A stretch of 64,000 nucleotides of DNA from Puniceicoccales bacterium Verruco_01 (GTDB taxonomy: Bacteria > Verrucomicrobiota > Verrucomicrobiia > Opitutales > Oceanipulchritudinaceae), in the NCBI GenBank assembly GCA_001604565.1, contig LVBV01000017.1, forward strand, positions 44,797 to 108,796. Direction: 5' to 3'. The notes under the pieces are model-generated. The model made no database searches. It was not told the origin of the DNA and was given only the letters and a program-made list of their open reading frames with translations. The translations under genes and the position numbers were made by a program. Of this stretch, positions 54,503-62,486 are shown in pieces; the stretch's first letter is position 1; every line of letters starts with the position of its first letter.

Positions 54503-57058
54503 CTACATTTCGCTTTCCGCCACCTGCGACCATGCCCCGTCGTACACCCAGAAGGAGCGTCCCGGCGTCGTTCCCTTGTCATAGCAGTGCCATTTGGCGC
54601 CCTCGTAACGGTAGAAAAACGGATAGCACTGCCACGCCGTCCACCACCACGAGGCCGTGGCGGCGTCCCACACGTAGGAGGAGGCATCAACACTGCCCTC
54701 ATACACGTACTGCCAGCCGTGGAACTGGTGGTAAATCCATCCCGCGAAATCATCCCGCGTGTAGAACCATCCGTACCACAGGGAGTGGTTCCAGCCGTCA
54801 CCGGCGTTGGCAAAACCCACGTCCGACACCCCGGCGCGCGCCACCGTGTATCCGGTCAAGTCGATCTTGCCGCCATAGATGTCGAACAATTCGTCGCCCG
54901 CCTGCCAGAGGCGCGTCACCCCGTCGTAGCGGATCACTTCCACGTCCTCCGCGCCCGCCGGAACCATCGCGGCGCCGTCATAATACTGGAGATGCAAGTC
55001 GGAAACCAGCGCCAGGGCGGTGACAGGCTCCGAACTCTCGATGGCGAGCCAGCCTCCCGCAAGCGAGATCACGCCTCGTTCACCGGTGCCGAGTGTCCCG
55101 CTCACGGCCACGAGGCCCCCGTCGGAAATGGTCAGCGCCCCGTTCGCGGTGCCGCCCACGGCAAGGTCCGCCTTCGCCCGCAGGAGCGATCCTTCCCCCG
55201 CGACGCGCGCCGAACCCACCGCCTCGGCGTTCGTGTTGTTGTCGGAACTCGTGCCGAGGCCCACCGTCACCCTTCCCCCGCTTTCCACAAGGCCGCCGTT
55301 CTTGATGTTGAGCGTGCCCCGGCCCGCGGCGCCGATGTTGAGAACTCCGCCCACGTCCCATTCGGAAAGCCCGAAGACATTCACGACACCCGTGCCCGTC
55401 GCCCGGTTGCCGATCCAGCCCGTGGAACTGGTCGCGAGCGCCCCGCCGGAAAGGTTGAGCATTCCCGTGCCGTGAAAGCCCACAAAGAGGGGCCCGCTGT
55501 TCAAAAATTCGCTGCCCGCGCCCTCCGCCTTCACGATCCCTAGGCCCAGCGCAGAGGTGTAATCCGCGCCGAGACCGATGTAGGTCGTCCCGCCGGAGAA
55601 GGTCCCCTGCGAGCGAATCCGGAGCGTCGAGATGTCGGAGGTCTTGTTGTCGTTGTTCATGCCGATAACCGCGATGCCCGCGATGGAGACGGCGCCCCTG
55701 TCCTCGACGAGCATCCTCCCGACTCCACCGCTATAGCGGCCCAGATACGCGAAGCTCTGCGGACAGGCGACGGTGAAGGCCGAACCCTGCCCGCGCACTT
55801 CGACCGAACCGGCACAGGTGTTGCCAATGATGATTTCCGCCGCGTTGCCGTTATTGACGCGCAGGAAGCCGGCCCCGTCCTCCACAAGGAAGGCGCTGGT
55901 ACTTTCGCCCCACGCGTGATCGCCGTCGTTTCCGATCGAAAGCCCCCGTCCCATCGTGAGGGTGGTGCCAGCACCGGTCAGCAGAACGCTGGCGTGCGGC
56001 CCCATCCAGATCTCCCCCGCCTGATTTCCCGTCGGTCCAAGAGACGCGCCGCCCGAGAGGACGAGGCGCCCCGTCCCGCCCTGCTTGCCGATGTCCAGCG
56101 GCCATGAGGCGTCCAGCAGCGCGCGGCTGCCCTCGCCCTTGAGTTCCACGCTGCCCTCGGCCCGTTCAAAATGACCGATGGAACGCAGTTCGCCCACCCT
56201 TGCACCGCCCTCCACATCAAGCGAACCCTTGCCCATGTAGCCAACGGCCAGCGCGCTATCCAGCTCGCTCTCCGCCCCGCTGACGACCACCGCGCCCTCC
56301 GACTCGGAAAAACGGGCGACATACATCATGCCCGAGGCACTGGTGAGCGAGGCCCCGTCCCGCACGGTCAGGCGACCGCTGCCGTACCGGCCCACCTCCG
56401 CGTCAATTTCCGAATAGAGGGTCGTCAACGTGCTGCCCGCGAGCGCCACCTCCACCTCGCCCGCGCTACTGTCATTCAAGCCCAGGGTAAGGCTCCCCAG
56501 TTCCGCCACCGCGCCGCTGAAGACCGAAAGCCGGCCCTCGCCCTGTCCGCCGACGTACGTCTCTCCAAAGTAAAGGGCGGCATCGTCGCCACTGGCGAAC
56601 AGCTCGCCGTAACTGCCGGAGGCGCCTCCGATGACGCAGGCCAAGCCCGCGCCGGGCTCGTTGAGGTGGCCGTAGAGCGTGACATAGCCCTTCCCACCAA
56701 GGCCCAGGATGATTCCAGTAACCCACTTCGCGCCGCTGGCAACCGTCACCCTGCCCGTGGCCGCGGGAGCATCGCCGATGGTGGCGCTCCCGCTGTCGAA
56801 GACCGTCCCGTTTCCGCCCACATACAGGGAGGAATCACCGGAATACCGGCCCACGATCAGGCTTTTTTCCATCAGCCACGAGGCGTTCACCGCACCGCTC
56901 GCCCCACCGTCGAGGTACCACCAGTCCTCGTCCTCCATGTTGCCGAAAACAGCGTGCAGGTCCCCGGCGAAAAGGCTCATCGCCAGCAGGACGACCGGCC
57001 ACTTAAAAACTGCGATTCCCGACAAAATCCCCGTCGCCGCGCATTCCGGATGTCTCAC
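54503..57058 (-). CDS. secreted beta-repeat (autotransporter-passenger-like) protein with aromatic C-terminal module
   Basis: The 851-residue protein has a signal-like hydrophobic segment (residues 10-36). About 25 short repeats follow, built on G-x-(L/V)-x-V-x-x-G-A and VGxxGxGxL phrases (VGRYGSGRLTVRDGA, GYMGKGSLDVEGGA, GTLNIKNGGLVESGG), resembling pectin-lyase or passenger beta-helices. There is no C-terminal beta-barrel; the last 100 residues are the aromatic module (LWYGWFYTRDDFAGWIYH, HGWQYVYEG, YVWDA, WWWTAWQCYPFFYR). Start: the GTG at 57058 has GGGAGG 4 bases upstream. A GTG at 57088 would add 10 residues with no ribosome site. The cell-surface role is an inference. Confidence 0.75.
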   Translation of the reverse strand: MRHPECAATGILSGIAVFKWPVVLLAMSLFAGDLHAVFGNMEDEDWWYLDGGASGAVNASWLMEKSLIVGRYSGDSSLYVGGNGTVFDSGSATIGDAPAATGRVTVASGAKWVTGIILGLGGKGYVTLYGHLNEPGAGLACVIGGASGSYGELFASGDDAALYFGETYVGGQGEGRLSVFSGAVAELGSLTLGLNDSSAGEVEVALAGSTLTTLYSEIDAEVGRYGSGRLTVRDGASLTSASGMMYVARFSESEGAVVVSGAESELDSALAVGYMGKGSLDVEGGARVGELRSIGHFERAEGSVELKGEGSRALLDASWPLDIGKQGGTGRLVLSGGASLGPTGNQAGEIWMGPHASVLLTGAGTTLTMGRGLSIGNDGDHAWGESTSAFLVEDGAGFLRVNNGNAAEIIIGNTCAGSVEVRGQGSAFTVACPQSFAYLGRYSGGVGRMLVEDRGAVSIAGIAVIGMNNDNKTSDISTLRIRSQGTFSGGTTYIGLGADYTSALGLGIVKAEGAGSEFLNSGPLFVGFHGTGMLNLSGGALATSSTGWIGNRATGTGVVNVFGLSEWDVGGVLNIGAAGRGTLNIKNGGLVESGGRVTVGLGTSSDNNTNAEAVGSARVAGEGSLLRAKADLAVGGTANGALTISDGGLVAVSGTLGTGERGVISLAGGWLAIESSEPVTALALVSDLHLQYYDGAAMVPAGAEDVEVIRYDGVTRLWQAGDELFDIYGGKIDLTGYTVARAGVSDVGFANAGDGWNHSLWYGWFYTRDDFAGWIYHQFHGWQYVYEGSVDASSYVWDAATASWWWTAWQCYPFFYRYEGAKWHCYDKGTTPGRSFWVYDGAWSQVAESEM

Positions 57059-57364
57059 GAAGCCTCCCTGTTGAGTGCAATTCTGCACTCAACAGAACAT
57101 GGAAGCAGCGTCAATTCTATTTGATAAAATTCTAGTATTATCTATTACCGCAGGCATCATGCGTTTTCTCCTGCAAAAAGGAGGGCGTAGAGCTGGTTTC
57201 AAAAGTCACGAAGCGCGCAGTTTGCAGCGCCATCGGGGCAGCTTCCCCAAGGCGGCTTATGCCGACTCCGCCAAGGCACGGACGGAAAAGCCAACTCCGC
57301 GGATGTCCCGGTGCCGCGTTAACCCGCCGGTCTGCGGTACATTCCACAGAGCTTTTCACAGGCT
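57059..57364 (-). other. 306-base intergenic region with AT-rich promoter zone
   Basis: This gap lies upstream of the beta-repeat protein gene and downstream of the DUF362-type gene. It holds a Shine-Dalgarno GGGAGG (57063-57068), a perfect hairpin (57070-57093), an AT-rich island (about 57105-57150) unlike the GC-rich surroundings, and an imperfect 20-base palindrome GATAAAATTCTAGTATTATC (57123-57142, 7 of 10 pairs). CTCCT and AGGAG form a small hairpin near 57167-57183. No gene is supported in the rest. Confidence 0.55.
57070..57093 (-). promoter_or_regulatory. perfect 10-base hairpin touching the ribosome-binding site
   Basis: GTTGAGTGCA (57070-57079) and TGCACTCAAC (57084-57093) pair perfectly around an AATTC-centred 4-base loop, ending one base before the GGGAGG Shine-Dalgarno of the beta-repeat protein gene. 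It could be an operator for a dimeric repressor, or an RNA stem that changes access to the ribosome site. Confidence 0.6.
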
Positions 57365-58546
57365 CTATTTCCTTGGGCCCGGATCGACGGGCACCGGCGG
57401 GATGAAGAAACCGGAATCGGGACGCGGGCGGCTCAGAAGGGCGTCGGTCACCTTTTCCGGATCGCGCAGGATGACGGGGACGGGGGCATTTCGGGGCAGA
57501 ACCCACTCGATGAGGTTCGGGTCGCTCGAACCCACACCGACCATGCGGGCGAAAGAAACGGCGTAGGGCGGGCTGGAAACCGGCTGGAAACCCATGAGGA
57601 CGCGGTAGGCGTTGATCCGGCGCGCGGCCCATGCGTCGAGCACGGAGGGATCCGCGCCCGCCAGAAGGACGGGGTCGCTCCGGACATAGTTGCTGTTGAA
57701 GATCGGTCCGCCGATCACCTGATACTTCTCAAGGCTTACGATGCTGAGGGCCCAGTTGCCGATGAATTCCGGGATCGCGGCGATTTCCGCCATTGCGACC
57801 GGGGCATTCGCCGGGCTGGAGAAAAACCGCTCGCGGTTGGAGACGTTCCAGAGCGTGGCGTTGGCCAGGCACGCGCTGAGCTCCATGGAGGGATTGTCCA
57901 TGACGACGGGCAGGTTGATCCAGAAATCCACGTCCTCGACCAGGGGCGCGGGCAGGTAGCTGCGGCGGCTTTCCTCGCCGCCGCGTTCCCGGATGCCCTC
58001 GGCATCGCGGCGCAGCGTCGAGGCGCCGAGAGAGGTCGGCAGCGGGTTGTCGTAAAACCACGTCTTGTTCCACCACAGGCCCGAATCGAGCGCGCGCACC
58101 GCCGTACCCTCGAAGGACTCGCCCTCCCCCCGAACGGAAAGGGGCGGCAGGTACCCGGCGTCCCGCAAATTCGCCTGCGAGGCGTCCACAAGGAAGATGC
58201 CCTCCGCCGGGAAACCCCGCGCGCGTAGCTCCGCCACCACGGCACGCACGAGCGCCCGGGGCGTCTGAATGCCGTCGCCGGAATCCGCGTAGATCTTCAG
58301 ACCCACACTTTTGTGCGTGCCGGGCACAAGGCGCTTGCCCGTCTTTTTCTCGAAGGTGGAGAAAACCCATTCGACACCCTGCCGGTAGGATTCGTCCCCG
58401 TAGTCGGCAAGGTTCCACGCGTAAACCGTTCCAAGGGAGGAGGCGCGGTCCGCGTCGCCCGACCAGAAGGCCGCAGCCGCCCCGCCGGAAAACCCGGCGA
58501 CAATCAGGACGAATGCGAACCAAGACTTTGACAAGTGACAGGGCAT
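57365..58546 (-). CDS. secreted DUF362-like protein
   Basis: The 393-residue protein begins with a signal peptide (LSKSWFAFVLIVAGFSGGAAA). It shows the order of DUF362 proteins: RALVRAVVAELRARGFPAEGIFLVD, the VDFWINLPVVMDNPSMELSACLANATLW segment, AEIAAIPEFIGN, and the GGPIFNSN...LLAGADPSVLDAWAARRI segment. Many DUF362 proteins carry ferredoxin-type cysteines; here only one cysteine falls in that region and no CxxC cluster is present, so no iron-sulfur centre is expected. The function is unknown. It is head-to-head with the TPR lipoprotein gene, the two starts only about 9 bases apart. Confidence 0.72.
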   Translation of the reverse strand: MPCHLSKSWFAFVLIVAGFSGGAAAAFWSGDADRASSLGTVYAWNLADYGDESYRQGVEWVFSTFEKKTGKRLVPGTHKSVGLKIYADSGDGIQTPRALVRAVVAELRARGFPAEGIFLVDASQANLRDAGYLPPLSVRGEGESFEGTAVRALDSGLWWNKTWFYDNPLPTSLGASTLRRDAEGIRERGGEESRRSYLPAPLVEDVDFWINLPVVMDNPSMELSACLANATLWNVSNRERFFSSPANAPVAMAEIAAIPEFIGNWALSIVSLEKYQVIGGPIFNSNYVRSDPVLLAGADPSVLDAWAARRINAYRVLMGFQPVSSPPYAVSFARMVGVGSSDPNLIEWVLPRNAPVPVILRDPEKVTDALLSRPRPDSGFFIPPVPVDPGPRK

Positions 58547-58555
58547 GATGAAAAA

Positions 58556-60109
58556 ATGGAATTTATGAAGGGTAAGTTGCAAAGGCTTCTGACGCTTGTG
58601 GCGCTCGCTCTGTTCCCACCGCTCTGCGGCTGCGGACCGGGGACTCCCGACCCACAGAAGGTCGCCGCGGAGGCGGGTCGCCTCCTCGACGAGGGCGAAG
58701 TGCAGAAGGCCATTGATATGCTTCAGGCCGCCGAGGAACGCAACAGCGGAAATCCGGTCCTCATCGAGCAGCTGGCCTTCGCCTGGGCGCAGAAGGGCGA
58801 CCGCAAGACCGCCGCGTTTTACTTCAACCGCCTCGCGGAACTTTCCCCGGACCGTTCCGACGCCCTGCTTTTCGCGGCGCAGAATCTGGAACAGGCGGGC
58901 GATGCCGAGGGCGCGCTCGTCACCTACCAGCAGTATCTGGCGAAAACCCCGGGGGACGCCGCGGCTCTCGCAGCGTTGGCGGGACTCGCCGAAAAGGGCG
59001 GACGGACGGATCTGGCGATCGGATCGTACGAAAAACTCTACGCCGTGCAGCCTTCGGGCGGTGTGGCGACGGCCCTCGGGAATCTTTACGTCAAGAAGAA
59101 CGACGACGCCAAGGGCACCGAATGGTTCAACAAGGCACTGAGCGCCCACCACGGCTCCGAGGGCGAGGCGCGGCTGGGACTGCTCGGCATCGCGCTGGAG
59201 AAAAAGGACGCCGCGCAGGCGGAGAAGCTGATCTCCGACCTCCAAAAGGAGAACCCGGGCGTTCTGGAAGGCTCCGCCCTGAAGGATGCGCCCGCCACCG
59301 TTGCCAAATGGAAGGCCCCGCAGCCCCCGGCGAAGAAACCGGCCCCCGCGCCGGTCGCCGCAGCCCCCGCACCCGTGCCGCAGGCCGCCGCACCGGCGCA
59401 GGCCCCGGTCATCGATATCCGCCGCGAGGACGGCACGGTTGTTGAGCCCGGAACCGCCGCCGTGCCCCCGCCAGCGGAAAGAGCCCGCCCGATGAGCAAG
59501 GCCGAGGCCGTGGCCGCCGAACTGGCGCTGGAGGAGGCTGCGGAAAAGGCCGCCGCCACACAGGCACCCGCACCCGCGCCAACGCCCGTCGCCGCACCGG
59601 CCAAAAAGCCACGCGCGCTTGTCGAAGCCCCTGCCCCCGCACCCGTGCCGCCGGAACTGGAAAAGGCACGCGCCGCCGTGCAGGAGAACCGTCTGGACGA
59701 GGCAATGCGCCTCTATCGGAATTTCCTCGCGAAGAACACGCAGGACGCGCTGGCGTGGAACGAATTTTCGGCCCTGTCGATGAAGGCGGGCGCCACGGGA
59801 CAGGCGCTGGCCGCTTCGCTCGAAGCCACGCGCATCGACCCCTACAATCTGGATTACGCCCTCCAGTACCTCGTGGTGGTGGAGAAGGTGTATGATCCCC
59901 GCCGCGCGATGAACGAGGTCGTGGCGATGAAGCGGCGCTTCCCGGATTCGCCGGTCATCACTCTGGCTCTGGCCCGCGCGTACTGGGAGGTGGAGGGCAA
60001 CGCCGTCCTCTCCCGCGCGATGTACGACGAATACCTCTCCCGCGCGCCGAAGGGCAGCGACGTCTCGGCAGTGAAGGCCGAGCGCGACGCCCTGCCCGCC
60101 GGATTCTGA
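58556..60109 (+). CDS. TPR-repeat lipoprotein with Pro/Ala-rich linker
   Basis: The 517-residue protein starts with a basic, hydrophobic signal and a lipobox-like LCGC (Cys26), so it is probably an Lgt-modified lipoprotein. TPR helices fill about residues 35-235 (AAEAGRLLDEGEVQKAIDML, ALLFAAQNLEQAGDAEGAL, ALGNLYVKKNDDAKGTEWF). A Pro/Ala-rich linker spans about 255-390, and a second TPR block covers 395-500 (ARAAVQENRLDEAMRLYRNFLA). It is likely a scaffold in the envelope. The start is uncertain: ATG at 58556 or 58565, or a GTG at 58535 that would overlap the divergent gene. Confidence 0.8.
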   Translation: MEFMKGKLQRLLTLVALALFPPLCGCGPGTPDPQKVAAEAGRLLDEGEVQKAIDMLQAAEERNSGNPVLIEQLAFAWAQKGDRKTAAFYFNRLAELSPDRSDALLFAAQNLEQAGDAEGALVTYQQYLAKTPGDAAALAALAGLAEKGGRTDLAIGSYEKLYAVQPSGGVATALGNLYVKKNDDAKGTEWFNKALSAHHGSEGEARLGLLGIALEKKDAAQAEKLISDLQKENPGVLEGSALKDAPATVAKWKAPQPPAKKPAPAPVAAAPAPVPQAAAPAQAPVIDIRREDGTVVEPGTAAVPPPAERARPMSKAEAVAAELALEEAAEKAAATQAPAPAPTPVAAPAKKPRALVEAPAPAPVPPELEKARAAVQENRLDEAMRLYRNFLAKNTQDALAWNEFSALSMKAGATGQALAASLEATRIDPYNLDYALQYLVVVEKVYDPRRAMNEVVAMKRRFPDSPVITLALARAYWEVEGNAVLSRAMYDEYLSRAPKGSDVSAVKAERDALPAGF

Positions 60110-60151
60110 GTGAAAACCTCTTTTGCGGCACGCTCCCGCCGATTCCCGCCG

Positions 60152-60180
60152 TTGACTTGACGGGGAGCCGCGCCTTAGTC
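60152..60180 (+). promoter_or_regulatory. candidate promoter upstream of the alaS fragment gene
   Basis: TTGACT at 60152-60157 and TTAGTC at 60175-60180 are separated by 17 bases, 34 bases before the AlaRS-fragment start. The upstream hexamer is a good match and the downstream one poor. An in-frame TAG at 60176-60178 shows that the AlaRS frame does not extend further upstream. Confidence 0.35.
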
Positions 60181-60214
60181 TCACCAACTTCCACACGGGA
60201 ATACAGTATCCTCC

Positions 60215-61699
60215 ATGAAAGAGAAGCAGATCTCCGGCGCCGACGCCTTCCGTCTTTACGATACCTACGGCTTTCCCCTCGATTTGACGCAGCTGCTCGC
60301 TGCGGAACGGGGACTTGCCGTGGACGTGGAGGGCTTCAACGTCGAGATGGAGAAGCAGCGCGAGAGGGCCCGCGCGGCCCACAAATCGAGCGTCGTCACC
60401 GTTGCGGACGAGGGCGCCGAAAAGGACGCCACCCCCTTCTCCGGCTACGATGAGGAGAACCTTTCCTACTATGCGGCGGAAGTTGTCTCCGTAGGGGAAA
60501 CCGGCGGCAAGCCGTGGATCGTGACGAACGACACTCCCTTCTACGCGGAGATGGGCGGACAGGTGGGCGACACCGGGACGATCCGCACCCTCGACGGCTG
60601 GGAGGCGCGCGTGGTGAACACCGTGCGCGACGCCTCGGGCCTGGTCCTGCATATTCTCGACAAGAGCGCGCCGGAAACGGTCATCGGGCACCTCGCGGCC
60701 CTGAATGTGGACATGGAACGCCGCCGCGCAATCCAGCGCCACCACACCGCGACCCACATCCTCCACTGGGCCCTGCGCAAGGTTCTCGGGAGCCACGCAC
60801 ATCAGGCGGGCAGCCTCGTGACGCCGGAGCGCCTGCGCTTCGACTACACCCATTTCGAGGCCCCCTCACAGGAGCAGCTCCGCGAGATCGAACGCCTTGC
60901 GAACGAACACATCGTCCGCAACGAGCCCGTCCTCTGGCGGGAGTTTGATTACGAGGATAAGCCCAAGAGCGCGATGGCCTTCTTCGGCGAAAAGTACGGG
61001 GCCAAGGTGCGCGTGGTGGCCATCGGCGAGGAGGTCGGGACGGAGCCCGAGAGCTTCGACAAGGGCTTCAGCGTGGAACTCTGCGGCGGCACGCACGTCT
61101 CGGCAACCGGCGAGATCGGCCTACTCAAGATCGTGGCGGAAAGCTCGGTGAGCTCCGGCACGCGGCGCATCGAGGCGGTCTGCGGCATGGCCGCATGGGA
61201 ACTGGCCGCCGGTCAGTTCGCCGCACTGCACGCCCTTGCGGGAAAACTTTCCTGCAAGGTGGAGGAGATCCTCCCGCGCCTGGACGCACAGGCCGCGAAG
61301 ATCCGCGAGCTCGAAAAGGAGCTCAAGACTTTCCAGAAAAAGGCGAGCGCCGGCGCGGCGGACGAACTCTCCGCGAAGGCCTTCGACAAGGACGGTGTCA
61401 AGATCCTCGCGGCCCTCGTGAGTGCGGAAAATCCCAATGCCCTGCGCCAGCTCGGCGTGGACCTCCAGAAGAAGCTCGGCGAAAGCGTGATCGTCCTTGC
61501 GGCGGACATCGGCGGCAAGGGCAGCATCGTGGCTCTCGCGAGCGAAGGCGCGGTCAAGGCCGGGCACAAGGCGGGCGCGATCGTCGCGGACCTTGCCGGG
61601 AAGCTCGGCGGACGCGGCGGCGGCAAACCCGACTTCGCGATGGGCGGCTTTGCGAATCTTTCCGACGCACAGAAGGTCCTTTCCGCCTTCGGCAGGTAA
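60215..61699 (+). CDS. alanyl-tRNA synthetase C-terminal part (editing and C-Ala domains) without catalytic domain
   Basis: The 494-residue protein aligns with roughly residue 375 to the end of normal AlaRS. It begins ISGADAFRLYDTYGFPLDLTQ, the linker after the aminoacylation core, then has TPFYAEMGGQVGDTG. The editing site follows, with HHTATHILH (His177, His181) and CGGTH (Cys290, His294). Next come a coiled-coil segment and the C-Ala domain ending GGRGGGKPDFAMGG. All expected editing ligands are intact, so it should deacylate Ser- or Gly-tRNA(Ala). The N-terminal half (motifs 1-3) is absent; the preceding 105 bases are intergenic with an in-frame stop. This may be one half of a split synthetase or an editing protein. 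Confidence 0.85.
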   Translation: MKEKQISGADAFRLYDTYGFPLDLTQLLAAERGLAVDVEGFNVEMEKQRERARAAHKSSVVTVADEGAEKDATPFSGYDEENLSYYAAEVVSVGETGGKPWIVTNDTPFYAEMGGQVGDTGTIRTLDGWEARVVNTVRDASGLVLHILDKSAPETVIGHLAALNVDMERRRAIQRHHTATHILHWALRKVLGSHAHQAGSLVTPERLRFDYTHFEAPSQEQLREIERLANEHIVRNEPVLWREFDYEDKPKSAMAFFGEKYGAKVRVVAIGEEVGTEPESFDKGFSVELCGGTHVSATGEIGLLKIVAESSVSSGTRRIEAVCGMAAWELAAGQFAALHALAGKLSCKVEEILPRLDAQAAKIRELEKELKTFQKKASAGAADELSAKAFDKDGVKILAALVSAENPNALRQLGVDLQKKLGESVIVLAADIGGKGSIVALASEGAVKAGHKAGAIVADLAGKLGGRGGGKPDFAMGGFANLSDAQKVLSAFGR

Positions 61700-61793
61700 C
61701 GGTTTCCCCGGTGCCAATCCCTCCGGTGACGATTCCGCGCACGGCTTTCTTTTGATTGCCGGGGCGCGGCCCCTCCCCTAGCCTCCAGCGCCT

Positions 61794-62486
61794 GTGGAGA
61801 AACGCTCCGTCCAACGCCTTCTCGCGAGCCTTGTTGTCGCCGCACTGATCCTTGGCGCCGTTCTGGCATTTTTCGCGTGGGAGTACCGCGCGGAGCTCGC
61901 GACGGGCTACGCGCAGGCGCGCGCGGCGGCGGATGTATGGCTGAGGCACGTTTCCCCGCTTGTCTTCTTCACCCTCATGGCGGTCCTTCCGGTCGTGCCG
62001 GTGCCGGTCTCGCCCTTTTACCTAGGCTGCGGAATCTTCCCGCTGCCGGTGGCCCTCGCGGGAATCCTGATCGCCATCCCCGTCAATTTCGCGATCACCT
62101 ATTGGCTCGTGAAGACGCTGATGAAGCCCTTGGCGGAACGGCTTCTCGCCCGCGCCGGGAAGACGATTCCCCGGCCCTCCTCGGACAGGAACGAGGTGCT
62201 CTTCTGCATCCTCATCCGCGTCTGCGGGACGCCCTACACGCTCCAGAACTACATCATCCCGCTCGCCGGGGTGAGGTTCCGACGCTACATGATCCTCGGC
62301 CTCCCCTTCCAGTACATCCCGGCCATCGCGATGATGCTGGTGGGCGATTCGCTCCTCAAGGGCGAGGCGGGAAAGGCGATACTCGGGATCGGCATCCTCG
62401 TGGCGATCGGCATTCTCGCCAAGTTCACGAAGGACAAGCTGACCAAACGGAAGATGGCTCAAGCGGAGGCCGCGCAGGATGCCTGA
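61794..62486 (+). CDS. VTT-domain (DedA/TMEM64-like) membrane protein
   Basis: The 230-residue protein has an N-terminal helix (about 8-28) and a VTT-type core: VVPVPVSPFYLGCGIFPLPVALAGI, the LIRVCGTPYTLQNYIIPLAG turn with its Arg and Pro, and GLPFQYIPAIAMM. The family contributes to membrane homeostasis or lipid scrambling and proton-dependent transport. The start is a GTG at 61794; the next ATG would remove the first helix. It overlaps xseA by 8 bases. Confidence 0.82.
   Translation: MEKRSVQRLLASLVVAALILGAVLAFFAWEYRAELATGYAQARAAADVWLRHVSPLVFFTLMAVLPVVPVPVSPFYLGCGIFPLPVALAGILIAIPVNFAITYWLVKTLMKPLAERLLARAGKTIPRPSSDRNEVLFCILIRVCGTPYTLQNYIIPLAGVRFRRYMILGLPFQYIPAIAMMLVGDSLLKGEAGKAILGIGILVAIGILAKFTKDKLTKRKMAQAEAAQDA

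Noticed and set aside
57075..57566. A 163-codon plus-strand frame starting in the intergenic region before the beta-repeat gene
   Set aside because: Two-fifths of it is antisense to the DUF362-type gene, it has no ribosome site and it resembles no family.
59280..59660. Frameshift or repeat expansion in the TPR lipoprotein
   Set aside because: The Pro/Ala-rich stretch stays in frame and links two good TPR blocks, as expected of a flexible linker.
57365..60853. A 1162-codon open frame on the minus strand spanning the DUF362-type gene and the reverse of the TPR and AlaRS genes
   Set aside because: Only the part below 58546 has a signal peptide and family-like sequence. The rest is antisense to two well-supported plus-strand genes and is open because of high GC.
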